A model generated the notes under the pieces. It did no database searches and had not been told where the DNA came from. It saw only the letters and a program-made list of their open reading frames with translations. Of a DNA stretch of 64,000 bases, positions 52,199-61,457 are shown in pieces (position 1 is the first letter of the stretch; each line of letters opens with the position of its first letter). The position numbers and the translations under genes are program-made. The DNA comes from Mogibacterium diversum_A (lineage in GTDB: Bacteria > Bacillota > Clostridia > Peptostreptococcales > Anaerovoracaceae), in NCBI RefSeq assembly GCF_938028775.1, contig NZ_CALIZG010000012.1:1-64000 (forward strand), read 5' to 3'.

Positions 52199-53916
52199 TG
52201 AAACGAAAATTACAGAGACATTTTTCGCTTACAGACAAAGGGATTGACAACATGATGAGAGCGTCGAGAGCTTCGTTCTTCAAGTATGTGACCTTCATGT
52301 TTCCGCCTATGCTCGTGTTCATTTTTCTGAATGATATGATAAATAGTACTCTAAAGCCAATAGCGCACTATATCGGAATCATAGCTGTAATTGCCATTCT
52401 TATGTATCTAGCAACAGCTAGGGAATACAAGCTCACTTACGATGTCACTTACGAGGAGAGCGTAAATCTCCGCATTGAGCTCGCGAAGAAAATCAAGGAG
52501 CTACCGCTTTCGTATTTCTCAACACATAACTTGTCCGATCTCTCGCAGACGATTATGATGGATGTAAGCAATATAGAGATGGCTATATCTCATGCTGTGC
52601 CGGAATTTATAGGATTCGTGGTGTTCTTTGCGATTATAAGCATCATGATGTGTATCGGGAATCTTGCTTTAGGGCTTGCAGTGGTCATGCCTATCTGGAT
52701 GGGGATAGCACTTATGTTTGTATTCAAGAATTTCCAGACCAGGAAAGTCAAGGTATATTACAAGCAGCTTCTCGACAATGCCAATGCGTTCCAAGATGCA
52801 TTCGAAATGCAGCAGGAAATTAAGAGCTATTCCATGCAGGATGAAGTGAGACGCGATGTAACTTCTAAGATAGAAAGCACTGAGAAAATACATACTGCCG
52901 CAGAATTTACAATGGCGATAAGTGCTACAGTTTTGCGTGTAGTTCCGCTGCTTGGACCAGTGCTAGTAGCTGTAATCGGAGCAACTCTTTACGCAAAAGG
53001 TTCTGTAAGCCTTCTGTACTACGTGGGATATCTCATGGCAGTAACTACTATATCTCATCAATATGCTTCGCTCTCCGAGTTCATCGCCGCGATGTTTTTC
53101 TTCGAGGATAGTTATGACAGAATTCGGGATCTTATGGATGAGGAAGTGCAGCCTGGTATAGATAAGGAAGTGCAGAAGTTTGACATCTGCTTTAATGACG
53201 TAGAATTTCAATATGGTGACAATAAGGTTATAAATGGGGTTAGCTTTACAGCAAATCAGAATGCTGTTACGGCTATAGTAGGTCCTTCAGGGTGCGGAAA
53301 GACTACCGTGCTTAGGTTGCTCTCGCGTCTATATGATTACGATAAAGGTGAAGTCACTGTCGGCGGAGAGGATATAAAATCTATCAGTACAGCATCGCTG
53401 TTCAGCAAGATATCTATCGTATTTCAGAACGTTGAGCTCTTTAATACGAGCGTAATGGAGAATATCAGGCTAGGGCGCAAGGATGCTACCGATGAAGAGG
53501 TTTTGGCAGCTGCGAAGCTTGCTAATGTCGATGAGATAGTAGCGAAAATGCCAGATGGTTACGAAACCCAGATTGGCGAAAACGGATCCAAACTCTCGGG
53601 TGGGGAGAGGCAGCGTATATCTATAGCGAGGGCATTTCTGAAGGATGCGCCTATAATACTTCTCGATGAGATATCAGCATCGCTCGATGTCGAAAATGAG
53701 ATGGAGATTCAAAATAGCATTAACAAATTAATCGAAAACAAGACTGTAATAATCGTATCTCACAGGATGAAATCGATTGAGAAGGCTGACAAGATTGTGG
53801 TAATGGATGATGGCAAAGTTGTTAGTGCTGGCAAGCACGAGGAGCTTATTAAGAGCTCGAAACTCTATGGCGATATGGTTAGAAAATCACAGTTAACCGA
53901 GGAGTACATCTATTAG
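52198..53916 (+). CDS. ABC transporter ATP-binding/permease protein, second half-transporter
   Basis: A 572-residue partner half-transporter. Six helices lead to an ATPase with Walker A GPSGCGKTT, signature LSGGERQR and Walker B IILLDEISASLD. The start ATG at 52198 overlaps the previous stop by one base (TAATG) and has GGAGG. Sequence differs enough from its partner for a true heterodimer. It ends the operon; a terminator follows at 54011. Confidence 0.86.
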   Translation: MKRKLQRHFSLTDKGIDNMMRASRASFFKYVTFMFPPMLVFIFLNDMINSTLKPIAHYIGIIAVIAILMYLATAREYKLTYDVTYEESVNLRIELAKKIKELPLSYFSTHNLSDLSQTIMMDVSNIEMAISHAVPEFIGFVVFFAIISIMMCIGNLALGLAVVMPIWMGIALMFVFKNFQTRKVKVYYKQLLDNANAFQDAFEMQQEIKSYSMQDEVRRDVTSKIESTEKIHTAAEFTMAISATVLRVVPLLGPVLVAVIGATLYAKGSVSLLYYVGYLMAVTTISHQYASLSEFIAAMFFFEDSYDRIRDLMDEEVQPGIDKEVQKFDICFNDVEFQYGDNKVINGVSFTANQNAVTAIVGPSGCGKTTVLRLLSRLYDYDKGEVTVGGEDIKSISTASLFSKISIVFQNVELFNTSVMENIRLGRKDATDEEVLAAAKLANVDEIVAKMPDGYETQIGENGSKLSGGERQRISIARAFLKDAPIILLDEISASLDVENEMEIQNSINKLIENKTVIIVSHRMKSIEKADKIVVMDDGKVVSAGKHEELIKSSKLYGDMVRKSQLTEEYIY

Positions 53917-54010
53917 ATAATATCGCTGCTCAGAATCAGTACTAACTGTAGCATATGCTTTTTAATATTCTCTGCAAATGCATATGACAAGGTGTATACA
54001 GAATCAACTA

Positions 54011-54056
54011 AAAAGAGGCTGAACCAGCTAATTAAGCTAAGGTTCAGCCTCTTCAA
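54011..54056. terminator. bidirectional terminator between the ABC operon and pncB
   Basis: AAGAGGCTGAACC pairs perfectly with GGTTCAGCCTCTT, with an inner AGCT/AGCT part. It lies between converging genes. Confidence 0.88.
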
Positions 54057-54082
54057 TTCTTTAAATTATGTAGCTCTAAATT

Positions 54083-55528
54083 TTACTTTTCTGCAGGCAA
54101 CTCGTTGTATTTACTGAGTAGCTCATGCTTCATGTTCCAGAGCTTCTTGGATAGGTCAACGTAGTATGTCTGAGGATTTTCAAATCTAAGCATCTCGCTC
54201 CACAGAGTCTCAATTTGCTCCATGCAATATGAGCGTATGCTCTCGAGGTCTGGGGAATCGTATACGCAATCGCCCTTGTCGAAAACCTTTACCATCAGCT
54301 CCTTAACCGTGAAGTTGGTCAGCCTCTTGCGTTTCCAGATAGCATTAGGATCGAATATCTCAACGCCATCTCTCGTTGGAGCCTCTTCGTCGTGGAGCGC
54401 GATGAGGTCGCCCATGACCTTACCAGTCTCGTTGTCGAAAAACCTGTAAACCTTCTTGAAACCAGGGTTTGTAATCTTCTCAACATTTTCTGATATCTTC
54501 ATCTTAGGAATCATCACACCGTTATGTTCGATGGCAGCGAGCTTGTACACTCCGCCAAATACAGGTTCAGACTTAGCCGTGATTAGGCGCTCGCCAACAC
54601 CAAATGAGTTAACCTTAGCCCCCTCGAGGATGATATCTCTGATTAGCCACTCGTCAAGAGAATTGGAAACTACTATAGCACAGTCCTCGAGGCCGTTGGC
54701 ATCGAGTATCTCCCTAGTCTTCTTTGTGAGGTATGAGATATCGCCGCTGTCGATTCTAACGCCCATCTTGGCAGGCTTCATCTCTTTAAATACCTTGATG
54801 GCATTAGGAAGCCCAGACTTTAGAACGTTGTATGTATCTATCAGCAGAACTGCGTTGTCAGGATAGATTCTCGCATATTCCTTAAATGCTTCGTATTCGC
54901 TGTCAAATGTCTGCACCCAGCTATGTGCCATAGTTCCGAGCGCCGCAACACCGTAGTCTCTATCTGCAATTGCGCAAGCGGTACCAGCACAGCCTCCGAT
55001 ATAGGCAGCTCTCGCGCCGTATATCGCACCAGATGCACCCTGTGCTCTTCTGGAACCGAACTCCATAACAGGTCTACCCTGAGCTGCTCTTACGACTCTG
55101 CTTGCCTTGGTGGCAACTAGACTCTGGTGGTTGATAGTTAGAAGTATAAATGTCTCAACAAACTGCGCCTGAATCAGCGGACCAGTCACCGTGATAATCG
55201 GTTCGTGAGGGAATATCGGAGTACCCTCGGGAACAGCCCATACATCACAAGTGAATTTGAAGTCGCGCAGGTAGTCTAGAAACTCTTCGCTGAAAATCCC
55301 CTTTGAACGCAGATATTCAATGTCTTCCTCTGTAAAATGCAGATTCTTGAGATACTCGATGACCTGCTCGAGCCCCGCCATAATCGCATATCCGCCCTGA
55401 TCGGGAACTCTGCGGAAGAACATGTCGAAGCAAGCCTCGTAGTCGCGAACACCAGAATGGAAATAGCCGTTGGCCATAGTGATTTCGTAGAAATCAGTCA
55501 GCATCGTTAGGTTGTATTTATCAAGCAT
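54083..55528 (-). CDS. pncB: nicotinate phosphoribosyltransferase
   Basis: A 481-residue NAPRTase that makes nicotinate mononucleotide from nicotinate and PRPP for NAD salvage. Typical parts are the N-terminal LTDFYEITMANGYF, MEFGSRRAQG with the catalytic-region residues, VLLIDTYNVLKSG and MGVRIDSGDISYLTKKTREILD. GGAG precedes the ATG on the minus strand. It lies 17 bases downstream of a small membrane-protein gene on the same strand. Confidence 0.95.
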   Translation of the reverse strand: MLDKYNLTMLTDFYEITMANGYFHSGVRDYEACFDMFFRRVPDQGGYAIMAGLEQVIEYLKNLHFTEEDIEYLRSKGIFSEEFLDYLRDFKFTCDVWAVPEGTPIFPHEPIITVTGPLIQAQFVETFILLTINHQSLVATKASRVVRAAQGRPVMEFGSRRAQGASGAIYGARAAYIGGCAGTACAIADRDYGVAALGTMAHSWVQTFDSEYEAFKEYARIYPDNAVLLIDTYNVLKSGLPNAIKVFKEMKPAKMGVRIDSGDISYLTKKTREILDANGLEDCAIVVSNSLDEWLIRDIILEGAKVNSFGVGERLITAKSEPVFGGVYKLAAIEHNGVMIPKMKISENVEKITNPGFKKVYRFFDNETGKVMGDLIALHDEEAPTRDGVEIFDPNAIWKRKRLTNFTVKELMVKVFDKGDCVYDSPDLESIRSYCMEQIETLWSEMLRFENPQTYYVDLSKKLWNMKHELLSKYNELPAEK

Positions 55529-55545
55529 TGATTTTCTCCTATATA

Positions 55546-55965
55546 TTAGCCTACCAAGTCTGAAATTACCGACTCGACAGACGCCCCTTTCTTAAATGAG
55601 TAAGTACCCGCATCGATGTCTGACACTTCGTGTCCCTGAGCCTTCACATCTGCAGTAAATTGCTTGTAATCTGTGAAAAGATTCTTGTCGATAAGATCGG
55701 ATACATCAGCCTCACCACTGCCATTTATCGTGACACTCACGTCCTTCTTGAGAGCACCATTCTTAAACGCACTTCCATACTTGAGAGTGGAAGCGGAGTT
55801 CAGAGTTTCCTCGGACTGCTTGCGGCTTGACTGACTTGCAAGAACCTGTGGGTATTTCATAATTACATTGAAGCGCCACACTATAACTCCTGCTGCCATC
55901 ATGACGATTACAAGTGCAATTATAATGTCATTGGTGTTATGAAATAGATCCTTAAAATTCTTCAT
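55546..55965 (-). CDS. membrane-anchored MltG-like (YceG) N-terminal fragment
   Basis: A 139-residue protein with one transmembrane helix (about 10-32). The C-terminal half (VSVTINGSGEADVSDLIDKNLFTDYKQF, DIDAGTYSFKKGASVESVISDL) resembles the LysM-like domain of MltG endolytic transglycosylases, but no catalytic domain follows. It may be a stand-alone binding form. The ATG at 55965 has AAGGAG. It probably forms an operon with pncB. The assignment is by pattern resemblance only. Confidence 0.5.
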   Translation of the reverse strand: MKNFKDLFHNTNDIIIALVIVMMAAGVIVWRFNVIMKYPQVLASQSSRKQSEETLNSASTLKYGSAFKNGALKKDVSVTINGSGEADVSDLIDKNLFTDYKQFTADVKAQGHEVSDIDAGTYSFKKGASVESVISDLVG

Positions 55966-56125
55966 TCTAAATTCTCCTTCATGCTGCGCCACCAGACGCA
56001 ACTTTACAGAAAATTATACATTTTTTTGCTAACGATTGCAAACAATAGAAGCACTCCGACACCTTGTTAATAAGCCATTTGCATGGTACAATATACGGTA
56101 CGATTTAGATAGAAAGCAGATATAA

Positions 56126-57136
56126 ATGAAGCAAATTGAGATAAATTCTAACGACGCGGGTAGACGCCTCGACAAATTCATGCGCAGATACCTTTCGAAG
56201 GCGACTCTTAGCACCATTTACAAGGTTATTCGCAAGGATGTAAAGGTTAATGGTAAGCGCGAAGGCAATAATTATATGCTCGCTGAGGGAGACGTTCTGA
56301 CACTTTATATCAGCGACGTCCTGCTCGAAGAGTGGAGCGCTCCAGCTAGGAATGACAAGAGACCTAAGGTGAGACGCAATTTCAAAATCGTTTACGAAGA
56401 TGAGGATATCTTAGTTGCCGACAAGCCGTTTGGGTTACTGACTCATGGTGACAAAAGAGAGAAGAAGAACCATCTGGCTAACCAAGTTAAGGATTACCTT
56501 ATAGAGACGGGTGATTATAATCCTCGGGAGAAGGTTTTTACACCTGCGCCCGCAAATCGCCTTGACCGCAACACGACAGGTGCGGTACTGTTCGGCAAGA
56601 ATAGTGCTTCGCTGAAAGCTCTCGGTGAGATGATTCGCGAGGATAAGGTTGATAAGTTCTATATGACCATCGTGTATGGGCATCTCGAAAAGGAAATCGA
56701 CCTAAAGGGTAGGCTTATCAAGGACCAGAACACCAACACCGTAAGGATTTTGGATACAGGTGACAGCAGAGGCCGGGAGATAGAGACTATCGCAAGACCT
56801 GTGCGCAGGATCGGTGATTTTACGCTCGTTGAGATCAGGCTCGTGACGGGAAGGACTCACCAGATTAGAGCGCATATGGCGTCGGTCGGACATCCTGTAA
56901 TAGGGGACGTAAAGTACGCTAGAGGTAGAGCTGCTGATGTGAACCGAAGACTGAAGCAGAGATTCGGTCTCAGCACGCAGCTGCTGCACAGCTGCCGGAT
57001 AACCTTCAAGGAGGGCGTGGGTCCGCTGGAGAGGCTCACAGGGCAGTCGATAAAGGTGGATTTGCCAGAGGAATTTGAGAGAATAATAAATGGACTGGAG
57101 CTAGCCGCTAGAAGGAGGAACGTTAACAATGAGTGA
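56126..57136 (+). CDS. RluA-family pseudouridine synthase
   Basis: A 336-residue synthase, the second of the family in this window. An S4 domain (RRLDKFMRRYLSKATLSTIYKVIRKDVKVNGKR) is followed by the catalytic part with NRLDRNTTGAVLF (catalytic Asp in RLD) and GRTHQIRAHMASVGHPVIGD. RluC/RluD-like large-subunit modification is likely; the site cannot be told. It overlaps lepB by 8 bases. Confidence 0.92.
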   Translation: MKQIEINSNDAGRRLDKFMRRYLSKATLSTIYKVIRKDVKVNGKREGNNYMLAEGDVLTLYISDVLLEEWSAPARNDKRPKVRRNFKIVYEDEDILVADKPFGLLTHGDKREKKNHLANQVKDYLIETGDYNPREKVFTPAPANRLDRNTTGAVLFGKNSASLKALGEMIREDKVDKFYMTIVYGHLEKEIDLKGRLIKDQNTNTVRILDTGDSRGREIETIARPVRRIGDFTLVEIRLVTGRTHQIRAHMASVGHPVIGDVKYARGRAADVNRRLKQRFGLSTQLLHSCRITFKEGVGPLERLTGQSIKVDLPEEFERIINGLELAARRRNVNNE

Positions 57137-57653
57137 TTTTACAAAGAGTTTAATCAAGGAGATTCTTTTAGCTGCTATACTCGCGGCAGTAGTTATATCG
57201 TTCGTCAGACCGACAATAGTGAAGCAGACCTCGATGCAGGATACGCTTAATCCAAATGATTACATCATCATGTACAGGAGGGCCTACTCAGGTGACAAGG
57301 AGCCAAAGCGCGGTGATATCGTCATCTTTAAGTCTGAGCTGCAGGATGAGAATGGCAAGAATAAGCTCCTGATAAAGCGCGTAATTGGACTCCCCGGCGA
57401 CAAGATAACTATCAATGATGGTAAGGTCTATATAAATGACAAGGAATACGATGAAAGTTACCTCAAAGACGGCTATACAACAGGTTCTGTGAACAATTTC
57501 AAGGTACCAAAAGGTGAGTACTTCGTGATGGGTGATAATAGGGTAGTCAGCATAGACAGCAGATATAGCGAGGTTGGCTGCGTCAAGAAAGATGCGATTA
57601 AGGGACGGGCAGTTTTGAGGCTGTTCCCATTTACCAAGATAAGGAAACTATAA
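57129..57653 (+). CDS. lepB: signal peptidase I
   Basis: A 174-residue type I signal peptidase with one N-terminal transmembrane helix (about 10-28). The catalytic dyad is Ser35 in TSMQDTL and Lys83 in LIKRVIGLPGD. YFVMGDNRVVSIDSRYSEVG is the conserved box E. The overlap with the synthase gene and close spacing to smpB suggest a cotranscribed group. Confidence 0.94.
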   Translation: MSDFTKSLIKEILLAAILAAVVISFVRPTIVKQTSMQDTLNPNDYIIMYRRAYSGDKEPKRGDIVIFKSELQDENGKNKLLIKRVIGLPGDKITINDGKVYINDKEYDESYLKDGYTTGSVNNFKVPKGEYFVMGDNRVVSIDSRYSEVGCVKKDAIKGRAVLRLFPFTKIRKL

Positions 57654-57675
57654 TAAAAAACTATAAGAGGAAGGC

Positions 57676-58143
57676 ATGGCAAGAAGCAGGAAGGTAGTAG
57701 CTAATAATAAAAAGGCAAGGCATGATTACTTTGTCGAGGAGACCTACGAGGCGGGCATCGCGCTCACGGGAACCGAGATTAAGTCTGTTCGTGCTGGCCG
57801 CGTTAGCATCAAGGAGAGCTATGCGCACATTTATAACGGCGAAATCACCATCTTGGGCATGCACATCTCACCGTATGAGCAGGGTAACCGCTTCAACGTA
57901 GAGCCACTTCGCGAACGCAAGCTGCTGATGCATAAGCGTGAGATTTTCAAGCTGGCAGGCCAGATTAAGACTGACGGTCTGACACTCATTCCTCTCAATG
58001 TATATATAAATGAAGCAGGTTACTGCAAAGTAGAGATTGGTCTCTGCCGAGGCAAGAAGAATTACGACAAGCGTGAGTCTATCGCCAAGAAGGAGGCTAA
58101 TCGCAAGATGGATAGGGCTATCAAGGATAGCCTGCGCAAGTAG
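57676..58143 (+). CDS. smpB: SsrA-binding protein SmpB
   Basis: A 155-residue tmRNA-binding protein. ARHDYFVEETYEAGIALTGTEIKSVRAGRVSIKESYA and the C-terminal basic tail (KKNYDKRESIAKKEANRKMDRAIKDSLRK), which enters the empty mRNA channel, are typical. The tmRNA gene follows 83 bases later, the common order. Confidence 0.97.
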   Translation: MARSRKVVANNKKARHDYFVEETYEAGIALTGTEIKSVRAGRVSIKESYAHIYNGEITILGMHISPYEQGNRFNVEPLRERKLLMHKREIFKLAGQIKTDGLTLIPLNVYINEAGYCKVEIGLCRGKKNYDKRESIAKKEANRKMDRAIKDSLRK

Positions 58144-58226
58144 TGAGATTATGGTTATAGCAAAATGCTAATCTAAAATCAAATAAATACAATACAAATG
58201 CCATACTTGGAATCTGTATAAGCTAT

Positions 58227-58578
58227 GGGGGCGTCAGGTTTCGACAGGAGTGTGGAACAAGGATAAGCGAGCCGTGGAGCCGAGCCACGTAAAAAGCGGC
58301 GGTTAAATTCAAACGCTAAACAGAATAACAATTTCGCACTAGCTGCTTAGTTCAGCATCGCGCGTCAACCGGTATTCACCTGCAGGTAACGGATCTGGCG
58401 TCGATTATGCAGGAAAACCTTGCGTGAGCTCCCGGTAGCGTAAGGGAACAACGGGATAGTGATTGTGTAGTCTGCTGACGTGACGCCACATGAGCGAATT
58501 CTAAAGTATCAGCTGCGCTCGGAGAAAGTCCTTCGGAAATGCTCTTGGACGTGGGTTCAAATCCCACCGCCTCCACCA
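58227..58578 (+). ncRNA. ssrA: transfer-messenger RNA (SsrA)
   Basis: The 352-base RNA begins GGGGGCG, which pairs with CGCCTCC before the encoded CCA (ending 58578). The TTTCGAC motif of the 5' tRNA-like half and the GGTTCAAATCC T-arm are present. The tag frame is 58315-58350 and encodes AKQNNNFALAA, ending in TAG. A TATAAG at 58217-58222 may be the -10. The restriction island starts just after its terminator. Confidence 0.96.
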
Positions 58579-58586
58579 AAATAACT

Positions 58587-58619
58587 AGAACCGTTGAAAA
58601 ATCAACGGTTCTTTCTTTT
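58587..58619 (+). terminator. terminator of ssrA
   Basis: AGAACCGTTGA (58587-58597) pairs perfectly with TCAACGGTTCT (58602-58612) over a 4-base loop, with a T-rich tail. Confidence 0.92.
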
Positions 58620-58839
58620 GCAAATATTTAATTAATAGTGTATTGCAAGTTGAATAGATTAAATAGTTTAAAATGATGTAAATTGAATCTGAATGTGCAA
58701 CTATACATCATGCCTTATAGATATAGTTACGGTTTGCTATTTATAATCTGAATATTATACCGGATTTTAATTTGAAATTAAAAGTTGATAAATCAAATAC
58801 CTAGTGATACAATTATCCTTAGTATTAAGGAGGGTATAA

Positions 58840-60030
58840 ATGCGCGGAGGAAATAGAGAAGGAGCAGGTAGAAAAGCTGTTCCAGATTCTAAAAAAAAGA
58901 AGAATAGGAATATTTATATAACAGATGATTTTTATTCAGAGATAATGGATGAAAGTCTGTTTTTAGATGGTGAAACAACATTTAGCCAAAGGTGTATTAA
59001 ACTAATTGAAATGGGCATTAACTCTTTATCTTATAAAAATGCCTACCGTGTATCAGACCGTAATCATCTATCGTACAGTGGAGCATATAAAAAAAGCAAA
59101 GAGCTAACTTTTATCGATCTCTTCGCTGGTATAGGTGGTATAAGAAAAGGATTTGAAGATAGTGATACAAAATGCGTTTTTAGCTCAGAATGGGATAAAT
59201 ATGCTGCTAAGACATATGAAGCAAATTATGGAGAAGTGCCAGAGGGAGACATTACAAAAATCGACGAAGCTGACATTCCTGAGCATGATGTTTTATTGGC
59301 GGGTTTTCCTTGCCAACCATTTAGTAATATTGGCAGACGAGAAGGATTTGCGCATGAAACACAAGGAACACTTTTCTTTGATGTATTAAGGATACTGAAG
59401 AAAAAACGACCAAAAATGTTTTTACTTGAAAACGTAAAAGGCTTGTTAACAAATGATAAAGGCAATACCTTTAGGATTATTATGAAGAATCTAAATGAAT
59501 TGGATTATTCGATTTTTTACAAAGTCCTAGACGCTCAAAATTTTGGTTTACCTCAAAGACGAGAAAGAGTAGTCATTGTAGGATTTAGAGATGATTTAGG
59601 AGTAAATGAATTTGAATTTCCGAATGGTAATCCGTCTAAGAAAGTTCCGATAAACTCAATATTGGAGCACAATCCTTCAGGATATTCTGTGTCAGAACAT
59701 CTTCAGGAAAGCTACCTATTTAAAAAAGATGATGGAAGACCACAACTTGTTGATTTTAATTCAACGTGTCAAGTTAATACACTATGTGCAAGCTATCATA
59801 AAATTCAACGCTTAACAGGAACTTTTGTAAAAGATGGTGAGACAGGTATTAGAATGTTCAGCGAACTTGAATTAAAAAGGCTGATGGGATTTCCTGATAA
59901 TTTCATAGTACCAGTTTCTAGAACACAGATGTACAGGCAGTTTGGTAATTCCGTGGCAGTTCCAATGATGAAAGAAGTCGCTAGTGCAATGAAGAAAAAG
60001 TATTATGATTCTCTAAATATTGTAAAGTAG
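58840..60030 (+). CDS. DNA (cytosine-5) methyltransferase with N-terminal ribbon-helix-helix-like domain
   Basis: A 396-residue C5 methyltransferase, the modification partner of the converging endonuclease. Catalytic motifs are FAGIGG (95-100), GFPCQPFS with Cys158, ENVKGL, QRRERVVIVGF and QFGNSVAVP at the end. Residues 1-70 lie outside the enzyme fold: MRGGNREGAGRK is followed by NRNIYITDDFYSEI and a helix pair, reminiscent of ribbon-helix-helix DNA-binding domains, which could give autoregulation. The partner endonuclease suggests CCGG as target, which is inference. The AT-rich composition differs from the preceding genes, suggesting transfer. Confidence 0.9.
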   Translation: MRGGNREGAGRKAVPDSKKKKNRNIYITDDFYSEIMDESLFLDGETTFSQRCIKLIEMGINSLSYKNAYRVSDRNHLSYSGAYKKSKELTFIDLFAGIGGIRKGFEDSDTKCVFSSEWDKYAAKTYEANYGEVPEGDITKIDEADIPEHDVLLAGFPCQPFSNIGRREGFAHETQGTLFFDVLRILKKKRPKMFLLENVKGLLTNDKGNTFRIIMKNLNELDYSIFYKVLDAQNFGLPQRRERVVIVGFRDDLGVNEFEFPNGNPSKKVPINSILEHNPSGYSVSEHLQESYLFKKDDGRPQLVDFNSTCQVNTLCASYHKIQRLTGTFVKDGETGIRMFSELELKRLMGFPDNFIVPVSRTQMYRQFGNSVAVPMMKEVASAMKKKYYDSLNIVK

Positions 60031-60051
60031 TTATGATATTTTAGTTTTGAA

Positions 60052-61242
60052 CTATTTAAGTAGAGGGCATTTTAATTGAATACTTTTGCCTCGCTTCTTT
60101 GAAGGATAAGTCCAAGAAAAAATTGTCCCGAAGTTGCCGTGGATTTTCGAACGATTTAGCTTATCAAGATATTCATTTATTGAATAGAATGAAATTGAGT
60201 TATCGTTGTTGTCATATGTAAGAATATGAGATGCCCACTGTGAATTTTCATCTCCATATCCAAAGGTTCCAGCTAAAGCCCACTTTGCTAGCTTGTCATT
60301 ATAAGGCTTTAGAGCTTCCGTTAAGGCAGTGGTATTTGTAGCACCAAAAGATCCTAGTGTTGGGTTATTCTGAAATTCATGCAGTAATGATGATAAAGCA
60401 GTATTATTTATGTCTAAAACTTCAGAAAAAGAATCTGCAGAATATTCATGCACACTAACCCTGTTCGCACTAGAACGTTTGCAACTGATAGATATTGATT
60501 TGGTAATACCGCTATAAAAACATATATTCACCAGTATATCAGTTTTCGGATTTCCGCCAGAAGGAAGTTTTCCAATTTTATTTTTGTCAGTCGTTGCAAA
60601 TATTGAATACACTTCGCCAGGAGAAATATCTAAATTTGATATGATTGTTTCAAAAAAATTGTAATAAAGACCGGTTAATGTTTTTCCATTATTATTAAAA
60701 ATGGATAAGTTGTCTTTATTAGACAGACAAAGTGCAATTCTATCCTCAAAATTTCTTCCTTGAATATCCTTTAGTCTACCCAATGATACTGATTCATGGG
60801 CCTTAACCTCAATTAAGTTATAAAGAGTGTCTTGGCTTATGATTGCATCAATTGCAGAGTATTCCTCGTTGGTAGTATATTTTATGTTCTGCTTTTCAAA
60901 ATTAGAAGTTTCAACTAAATTCTTGCAATCAGAATATACAAGAAATGCGCTTGTTATATTGGGGTTAATTTCCTTTAAATTGTAGGTGTCCCATTGTTGC
61001 CCTTTAACTCTGTCTGTACGCATAGACGTAGTAGAGTATAAGAGCCATGATTCACCATTAGGGAAATCAATCATAAAAGGTGCATAAAACTGTTCAGTAT
61101 TAGAATACCCTGTTCTGCCCGCCCTATATGGTGATATGATACGAGATATATAATTTTTTTCAAGGCATGAAGACAAAAGCTCATATATACTTAATTGAGC
61201 ATTTTTCCCATGTTGTGATTTTTCTCCATTAGAATAGGTCAT
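60052..61242 (-). CDS. MspI-like type II restriction endonuclease
   Basis: A 396-residue protein. Residues about 225-396 resemble the core of MspI as I recall it: SGGNPKTD with Asp235, SISCKRSS with Lys255, RVSVHEYSAD, and the end motif GTIFSWTYPSKKRGKSIQLK. MspI has Asn where this protein has Ser253, so the active site varies. The first 220 residues form an additional domain absent from the shorter MspI (SWLLYSTTSMRTDRVKGQQWD and on) that I cannot assign. The gene converges on the methyltransferase gene with 21 bases between them. CCGG specificity is inferred from the family. Confidence 0.75.
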   Translation of the reverse strand: MTYSNGEKSQHGKNAQLSIYELLSSCLEKNYISRIISPYRAGRTGYSNTEQFYAPFMIDFPNGESWLLYSTTSMRTDRVKGQQWDTYNLKEINPNITSAFLVYSDCKNLVETSNFEKQNIKYTTNEEYSAIDAIISQDTLYNLIEVKAHESVSLGRLKDIQGRNFEDRIALCLSNKDNLSIFNNNGKTLTGLYYNFFETIISNLDISPGEVYSIFATTDKNKIGKLPSGGNPKTDILVNICFYSGITKSISISCKRSSANRVSVHEYSADSFSEVLDINNTALSSLLHEFQNNPTLGSFGATNTTALTEALKPYNDKLAKWALAGTFGYGDENSQWASHILTYDNNDNSISFYSINEYLDKLNRSKIHGNFGTIFSWTYPSKKRGKSIQLKCPLLK

Positions 61243-61400
61243 ATCTTATTCCTTCTACTCTATATACTATTGTCATACAATTTTATAATATCACTATATT
61301 ATTTTTTTTTGCAATATTTTTAATATTTATAATGAATGCTTGAATATCTGTTAAGTGCAGTACTATCTTGATAAGAGCTAATATGAGGTGTAATCTAGGA

Positions 61401-61416
61401 CTAGGTATATACCTAG
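61401..61416. promoter_or_regulatory. perfect 16-base palindrome between endonuclease and McrB genes
   Basis: CTAGGTAT and ATACCTAG abut with no spacer in the divergent control region (61243-61457). It is a candidate operator for a controller of the endonuclease or of the McrB-like gene; the ribbon-helix-helix domain of the methyltransferase is one candidate ligand. Confidence 0.4.
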
Positions 61417-61457
61417 CTACAGCGTACACTAATTTATCAAAAGATATGAGGTCGATA

